The translations under genes and the position numbers were made by a program. Positions 51,401 through 60,400 of a DNA stretch of 64,000 bases are shown piece after piece. The notes below the pieces were generated by a model, which saw only the letters and a list, made by a program, of their open reading frames with translations, was not told where the DNA came from and did not search any database. The DNA is from Sipunculus nudus. Taxonomy: Eukaryota; Annelida; Sipuncula; Golfingiida; Sipunculidae. Location: the NCBI GenBank assembly GCA_026874595.1, contig CM049308.1, forward strand, positions 73,258,624 to 73,322,623, given 5' to 3'. The first letter of the stretch is position 1; every line of letters starts with the position of its first letter.

Positions 51401-54400
51401 ATTTACAATCTTGATTCATCATTCTGGTTCATGTATTTTGGAATAGATGATAAAATTTAAATTTCATAATTTGGATTAGGCTGTGGTGCCACATTCTTAC
51501 CCATCTATAGATATATGCACAGCTGCTGAGTTTGAACTGAACAAAGATTGGTTCTGCATTGAGTAAAATTGTCAGAAAAATTCACTTATATCTGTGCAAT
51601 GCTTAAAAAGAGATCAAACAAATATTTCAATTATCTTTCAAGAAAACTATTTACAGATTTTAAATTCTGCTAAGTAAAATCAGTCATTGCTGCATATCAC
51701 TGTCACCTGTTGCATTTCTCCCACATTTTTAGTTATAAGTTAATATTATTTTATTAGGTCATAATGACAGGACGCATACAGTGGAGTGACATGACCCATG
51801 GATCATATTTCTTGCAATCCAGTTGATCTGATTAAGAGCTCAGTTAGTTGGAGGCATTTGAAGTTGGTTTACTGGTTATTTGCTTGAGCGCCATGACCCA
51901 TTGGTCCCTTGTATATCACATAACATTGGTCATGAGGCAGTTATTTTTAAGTGCAACTGTACTATTATAAGGGAAACTCTCTGTTTGTTACCCTTGTCAT
52001 GTTTGTAACACGATTCCTAATTTAAAGTTAATGTCACAGTTGCTGTTTGGTGCAGTGCCATTGAATAATAATAAGCTCTGGGATATTTATATTTAATGGC
52101 ATTGACTTTTGTTTGAACTGCAATTGTACCAATAGTAATTTACATTGAACTGTTACCCGGTAGTAAATGCATCATATGCAGCAAGCGTTGATGAATCACT
52201 TCTGAATCATTTGCTCAATGTATGGTTCACCAACATGATACCTGACATGAGATGTTTTAATACAGTTCTGGTAAAAAGGGGCCCAGGCTAAATGAAACAG
52301 TCCTACAAGTCACGCAAAAGAGTCAGCACACATCCCCTGTGGTCTGTGGCTGGTCTTTGATGATCAACCCAGTGACACAGTAATTTTGAGGTTCTTTCAT
52401 GTCCTTATGTCTCTAGGTTGTGGTGTTATAAAGTCAGGAATGTCAGGCAAGTGGTCTGACCTGTGGGATACAAATCCTGAATACTATTCATAAGAAGACT
52501 GGTTTTACAGAAATGATTGATCCACTTTTTTATATATCATATATATTTCACAGACTGATATTGATGTAATTTAAACTTTTATATGGGCATAGGAGTTTTA
52601 TTCTTATAATCTATTGAGACAACCCTGTGACAAAGCATCTGTAAAATAAATGCCACAGGACATGAAGTCTACGGGGAAAGTCCCTTCATGCAGTCTTTTT
52701 TATGAGTCAAGATACAAGTATTGTATAGAAACAATATATACTGTATTTATTCTATCATATCGACCCCTCTATTAATTCAACAACAATATTTGGTGACAAT
52801 AATTTCTATATTTCCTCTAATTTTCAACTGTGAAGCAAATTTAATGAACAACCTTAGAATGTTGATGATATAAGTTCTATATGGACGCTTTTGGTGACAA
52901 CATGAAAATGTCGGCTAATTTCAAATCCAGCGATCGCTTGGCATTGCCCAATATGAAGATGGAGTCCTGGCATGCTTGATCAAAGGAGCAGACCACCTGC
53001 TTTCTTGTTCAACCAACAATTATAATGATCACTTGTTTGGTCAAGGTGTGTTGGGATACAGCGTATTAATTAATCATCAAAGGATTGGCCTGGGAGTCTT
53101 GCACCCTGGTGGTTTTCCTCTGTAATCTATTAAAATATTTTGATAGCTTAATTTCTAAATGACTCTAATTTCGTGACTGCTGACAATGTTTACTGCCGAC
53201 GATGTTTAGGTGAATCGCCTTTTTCTCAGTTTGTTTCTGACTAGCATTCTTACTACATGATAAGACATAACGCAGCATCCATATAAAACTTGAGCTTATA
53301 TGCGATACAATGTAGGTTCAGAATTCACTGGTGTCATGTTAATATTTGTTGAAATTACATTGCTGCAGATATTTACTGTTTTGCAACTTTAGGAATTTAA
53401 GAGATTATGATGCGGGGTTGATTGATCAGCTGGGTATTGGAAGGGGTTAGTTATTTGTTGCAACATTAGTATCATTATTTTCATGTAGTTATAAATCTTA
53501 ATCTCCTGTAAAGATTTATCTTTATTGAGGTATTAATCCCTTAGTGTAAACAGTATACGGTATACCCTGGTCCCAAATCCTGGATCTGCTCTTGTATTAT
53601 AATTGCAATTGAAAAAAAGTTTTCACTCATTTTAAGTCTTCACTGTTATAAATACTATTGGTATACCCTTAATTTCAACATGTGACATACAGGTTTTAGT
53701 ATGTATGCAACAGAACAGCCCCCATGAGCAAGGAGAAATAAACCTGTCAGGGTCCAGGTGACAATCTATCTACCAAGAGTTTTGTGGCCAGGGGATGCGT
53801 ATTGACCACTTGATTTAGAAGGAAATCACACTTTTCTTGGGCCATGCCCAAATCCCCAAATGATAGTAGCATTTTCTGCTGCCCTGACCTTGTAACAGGC
53901 CTCTGGAAACCAGGCTGTGTTTCTGACTAAACTCTGATGTTATAACACTGACTGTAGGGGAGGTTTAACACCAAGCTTTGTAGGTAAAGGTCAGTCACAC
54001 ATTTATCTTCATTCCTGCTGTCAGGTGAGCTGCCAAATATGAGTCATGGATAACGAATGGTCTCCCGAAATGTATACAGTAGTGTTAGGTGAGAAATTCT
54101 GATTGACTTCTGATGATTTATGCATGTTGCCATGGTAATTGAAGCTTATTCACATGGCTGGTGCAGTTTTGCTTATTAGAGATGTTTTGCTGAAGATCCA
54201 CAATTTATTGTAAACTCTGTTTTGTATCAAAGTTTAGCTGTTGCTGGAATAGCGTTTTATGCTCATGAATGGATTATGTGATAGTAACCTCCATGTGCTT
54301 TATACTTCTGGCTAAAATAAAATGAAGTTTTAATTGTTTTCTCTGAGATGGAAGATCTGCAAAGAGAATTGTAAGGCAGACTGTAAATGGTAATATACCA

Positions 54401-57400
54401 GGAACCGCCAGTCTGTCTGGCATGAGTGGGCAGACTGCACGTTTATATGGCTATCAGGAAAGCTGCAGGACTCCAAAACCCACACCATGTGGTCATTAAC
54501 ACTAATCCTGTCCAGGAAAACCATCACTTAACACAAGCTGCAGCCAGTTCAGTTTCTTATTAACTGGCCTGTGCCAGCCTTACTTCTGACCTGTCCAGTA
54601 GAGCTGAACCATATATATGAAAAATCTGATATGGGACTTAGTCCATTGGACATAACTTGCATGGGTACCAGTGGTCTTAATTAGTGCTGAAAGAAGTGCT
54701 CAAGTACTCTATCTGGGTAATATGGGTAATCTGAGCTGAGTAACTGAGTTCAGTATGTGAAGTCAAGTACTTGTGTGTGTGTGAATGTGTGTGTGTGTGT
54801 GCGCCACACCATTATCTGCACATCACTGAAAACTTACTGCCATTCTGTATTCATTAATATTTATTATTGGTGGAGGTAACTGCCTCAATATTTTTATGCT
54901 GTCATGTCCACTTAGTCCTAATTTCAGTATGTAATTTGTAAATCTGCAGAGTTCAATTTTGGTTTGGGAATATGTGACGGGGGGGGGGGGGGTACAAAGC
55001 ACTGGCTTTCTAACATGTTATTTTGTGTCCTTGTGTTGCCCAGGCCCGCTTTATTTTCATTGGCTATAAACATTTCCGGAAATTTTTATTGGTCATTTAC
55101 ATAGAAATCAGATGATGCCTCTGATGTTTATTTTGCCACAGAGCAACCAAGTACTGATAAAATACTTTTTGTGGTGAGTCCTTTTGAATCAAATGCCCAC
55201 TTATACTGAAATTAAGTACTAGAATATACAAATTCTGAAATGCCTTATACCTTTCAAGTACTTGAATTCAAAGTGGAAGCCCTTTGTGAATGGATTTGCA
55301 TGGATGAATGCCAACTAGTATCTATTTAATGGAGTCATGCATCCTTTACTGAGAGATTGGAAGTGACCTTGAATAATTCTATACTTGTGAATATCACATA
55401 AAACATTAGATTTCTCAAGAATGGGTGAATAGAATGTTCTGAAATTTAGAATGACCAAAGATCTTCTATATAGTTTGTTTGTTCAAGATGGCTGATTGGC
55501 ACCATCAGTATGCAGCCTTTTGTTTTGTGTTGTTTGTCCTCCACTACTGAAAAGAATATAAGCAGTGTAAAGCTAGCATTCTAAGTATATGTATGCAGTA
55601 AATATGCATATGTGGTACAAATGCTAATGCAGCTGGAAAACATACATATAATTTCATTATTACATGTGAATATTCAACACTGATTCAGCCAGAATGAGGA
55701 TATAGTAAAAGGCTGCAGGAGCCAAGAAGTCATCTGTCAGAGGAATACCCTTTCTCTAAGGTCACTTCCTTCAAAAGCTGACATTTCTTGGAAATATAGT
55801 CTGGTGCATATATCATTGGTCAGAGCCTTACTTTGGATAGATTTATATATATTGAACAAGACCAGTGATGTGTCAATATATGCTCAAGAAGACAATTCAC
55901 CTCAGTGCATCATACAGTGCCATTAACAACCGAAACTTCCAATTAGCCTGTTTCACCATTAGCTTAACCAGAAAAACATTGACTTCCTCAGGTACCATTG
56001 TTGAGTTTAGTAAGCCATGCAATTTTGTCATACCTTGTGGTTGATGTGATGCATAAGACTGATATGATGCATGCATAAGACATCATGGTGGAAGGTCTCA
56101 TATTCAAGTTCTGCTTCAGTAATAGAGGCAGAATGGTGAAATTTAAGCAGGGCCTCAAATTGACAGATGTGTTCATAGCTTTGAAACCTTGGTATCCCAA
56201 GGATAATTGTATCCGCCAAAACAGTTTTGCGGATACTATGTTTTCAGCTGCACGCCGCCGCCACCGCTGCATAGGTGTCCTGAGAACTCCTCTGTAATCG
56301 CTGGGCGGAATTTTACGAAACCCAGGATTATGTTCGGGTCACATGTGAACTGCTGCGCCCCAATTTTGTTTTGACCTCTGACCTTTCCTCTGCACTCTGC
56401 GTCCGTTTGTGCGTCTGTTTCCACACATAAACCCACATATCTCGGGAACCGTTTGACCGATCAGGAAAATTTTTTTGCATAAATGTAGCCCTTGGAGAGC
56501 TTTAAAACATACACAAAAAATGGTGGCGCCACCTGCAACCATGTTTGCACAGTGTCCATTTGTTCGTCTGCCTTGGGTTAAAATCACTCATATCTCTGCA
56601 GTGACTAGACTAATTCACCTGAAATTCGGCATGCGTAAACATCCTGGATAGTTTTTCTGGTTTATGACAGGTGGCGCCACCTACATTCACGTTTACGCTG
56701 CAGACATCCAAGCTCATATCTCGGGAACCGTTTGACCGATCAGGAAAATTTTTTTGCACAAATGTAGCCCTTGGAGAGCTTTATAACATACACAAAAAAT
56801 GGTGGCGCCACCTGCAACCATGTTTGCACAGTGTCCATCTGTTCGTCTGCCTTGGGTTAAAATCAATCATATCTCTGCAGTGACTTGACTAATTCACCTG
56901 AAATTCGGCATGCGTAAACATCCTGGATAGTTTTCTGATTTCATGACAGGTGGCGCCACCTACATTCAGGTTTACGCTGCAGACATCCAAGCTTATATCT
57001 TGGGAACCGTTTGACCGATTGGGCCAAAATTTTGCATGTGTATAGATCTCACATAGCTCTTCATCATACGCAAAACTGGTGGCGCCACCTGCAGCCATTT
57101 TTGCACAGCTCCTGTCTGTTTGTCTGCCATGGGATAAAATCACTCATATCTCGGCAGTGGTTTGACATATCTGCCTAAAAATTTTGCAGGTTTATACATC
57201 CCCGACAGCTCTCTTGATTTATGACAGGTGGCACCACCTGCATTCAAGTTTATGCAGCAGACATCCAAGCTCATATCCTGGGAACCGTTTGACCGATTGG
57301 GCCAAAGTTTTGCATGTGTATAGTTCTCACATAGCTCTTTATCATACGCAAAACTGGTGGCGTCACCTGCAACCATTTTTGCTCAGCGTCCATCTGTTTG

Positions 57401-60400
57401 TCTGCCATGGGCTAAAATCACTCATATACATGTAGTGGTTTGACTTATCTGCCTTAAATTTTGCATATGTATACAACTTGGACAGCTTTCTGGATTTTGT
57501 GGTTGGGGGGGGGGGGGGGGGCGACCTACATACACAATTTGGCTGCAAACATCCATGCAAATATGCAACACTCTATTTCCCCTTGCCACTCAATCCATGC
57601 CTCACTTCACCAGTTCCACTCTGATTTAGGCGGATACACAGTCGCTTGTCGACTACCCGTATTCTAGTTATGTTTATGTACTGTAACATATTATCCTTGT
57701 TAGCATATCTATCCTTATTCAGGAGATAATTAAATTTACAGCAAATGGATAAGGTTTATCAAATTCAGATGGCAATCTACAAGCATAGTTTTTTCCTCAT
57801 TTAACACAAAATTCAGGTGGCAGGCTACAGAGTTTTACCTCACTTCAATTAAAAAGTCAAATTGCAGTCGGTGGGCAAAGTATCTTTGGATGATTTTCGT
57901 AAAAAGCAGACAGTGATTGATCAGTCTTTATCAAAGTATAATCTCCAGGGGGTGCTTCTTGGCGATAATTTTCCATAAATGAGTAATTGGAAATCCTGCT
58001 AAAGTTTATGAATACTTTATAACCACTTTATATAAACAGTATTACTGGTCTCAGTGGTCCATCAGACAGAGTATAGGGGAGAATTTATAATTAACAGTGA
58101 TTTGTTTGATACATGCAATAAATTGATGACTTTCAACATTCCACAACTGAGCCCTTGGCAGCAGATGCTTTAGTTGTCAGTCTGGAACTGATTTTCAATT
58201 ATCAGGGCTGTTAACCACATACTCACTTGAGTGGCTTAGTCTCTGTTGCTGTGAGTTTGTTTTAGGCCTTCAGCAGCCTACCTTCCCTCAGTACTGGTGC
58301 TGTGAGGTACTCCTGTAAAGTATGTTTGTCTTGCTGTTGAATTAACCTGGAATGTGTTACGGTTACACAGCAGGTGAGCTGAAATTCACCATCTCATGCT
58401 TTCCTGAAATGTACGCTGAAACCTACATGTGAAATGTACGTGCTGGCTGTGGATTCCAAACATTCTGCAACCAAGGATTATGAATATCATTGAATAATTT
58501 TCATATTTTGCATATTGCTCAGATGGCAATTACCAGTGTTTAAATCATGTTTACATCAAAAGAATTATATAATATATAATAATTATTTATATAATATTAA
58601 TATGAGGGATATACAAGTTCTGGGTTCAGTTAGTTATCATAAAACAGTTAACTGTTTAGCCTGTTAGATTATTTGTTTGGTTACAATTTATCTTACCCAC
58701 CTTGACATTTGCAGCCATCAGCAATTTTTCAAAAGCTTTAGTCTTGATTGTTTATCTGAGTACAGCTATGTGCTGGTGAGATAAAATTATATAGGTATGT
58801 ATCAAGGTAAAATGCTGTGTATATATTTTTTTCACTTTTTAGATAAGATACTTATCAGGTTACTTGGTTCTCTGGTATAGGGTTAGAGCACAGGACTAAA
58901 AACCAGAATATTATGAATTAGAATCCACAGTCGCATGAAACCTAATTTTAGGGGGAAACAGGAAGAAAGGGACACCATCTTGGTTGACATTTTAGTACTG
59001 AAGCCACCCAGCTGTTCCTGTACTCCACAGCACTTTAACTTCAGGGTTGAAGGGCCATATATTGTTCTGGTTGGTCTAAGGTTTTAACTGGGCCATTTGT
59101 CCTCAATTATTCATGCTTGGTATTCACTTCAAATTTGCACCCGACTTCAGTCAATAAAATGGTTAATGTACAATGGTAGTGAGAATCTTGATTTCAGCAA
59201 TACATGCTGGAGTCTAGATTTGAGCAATAAATGCTATAATTAACTGTTAAATTTACATTTAACTTTAATAATTTAAGCTGCTTATGAATAGCTTAAATTA
59301 CAGTGAACAAGTCCCTATAGGTTATTTAGCCTATTGGTAGGTTACATAAAATGGTACGTAGTCAGATGAAAGCTTGCTGGTTCATTGATTGAATAATTTC
59401 AAGTATAAAGGGATTCTGAGTTGTAAAATGTGTCACTGAACAGTAAATAACAGCAAAACAAAGCCTGTAAGCCATTTAGGTGTTGAAGAATAAATGATTA
59501 ATTCTTTAATTTTGTGTTTACAAATATTCACACAACAAAATGGATATTTATGGTCACATAGTACAGGATGTGAATGGGTCCTTGAAAGTTGAAAGTGATT
59601 GAATTTAAAATGATTAATTAATGATTAATTGAAAGTAGACAGTTTTCTGCTGAGGTCCTTGAAAAGTCTTTAAATTTTGGTTGCCCTGCTGCTTTCTCTT
59701 TTTTCAGTTCCTTTTAATTCTTAATTCAATTTTTTGCACTCATTTATTAACAAATACAGTGAAACCTCATTTTGTCACGAGGTTCGACGCAAGCAGGTTT
59801 TATTTGGTTATAATTTAACTAGAGTTGTCTGGAATATCGAGTCTGTAATTTCGACATAAGCAGAGTATTTGACTTAAGCAAGTTTGACACAACGAGGTTT
59901 CACTGTATATGCCTTTTTTTACCCCCTTCATTTTGATCATCACATCAGATCTGTAAACAAATTATTTAAATAAGGTCCTGGGAATTCATACAACAGGACC
60001 TTGGAGGCCCCTGGAAAGTCCTTGAAATTTGGTGAAGGATAGTTGTAAAAATCATGGTTTAGGCTACAGCTCCCTGTTCTGGTGAGTGAATATAACAAAT
60101 TCTGTGCAAATGACATTTGAAATATATGACAATGTAGCATAACCATGCATTATCATCACCATGATTGCTATTTGCTTGCTGTATGTGGTTGATAAGGGTT
60201 ACCTTGGTTGTATGTATTTATAAACCATATGCTGTGTCATGAGTTGTGTTTGTTATTGTGTTGATGAATCTTGTGCTATATCAGGAGTTACATGTATTGT
60301 TGACTGGATAATTCTCAGGCTTTGTCCTGAGTTATGTGTATTGTTATGTTGATAATTCTCATGTTATTTACTATGTATAAACACTTGTCTTTTCAGCTGC

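Larger units (their letters stand above)
40257..60396. other. Kinesin intron 2 (20.1 kb)
   Basis: No coding exon or nested gene was supported on either strand. It holds a 40-bp degenerate array, the 56.2-57.6 kb tandem element, a tRNA-like SINE head, a MITE, diverged repeat copies at 43.66, 48.25 and 51.8 kb, and long C/G tracts (45429-45446, 47931-47943, 54979-54992, 57505-57521). Remaining sequence is AT-rich with no visible structure. Confidence 0.65.

Noticed and set aside
56028-57667. Many 63-94 codon frames on both strands
   Set aside because: They repeat with the 279-bp tandem units and have no conserved domain.
58866-58935. Functional tRNA gene
   Set aside because: The A-box is good but the B-box is poor and the anticodon arm does not close, so it was treated as a SINE head.
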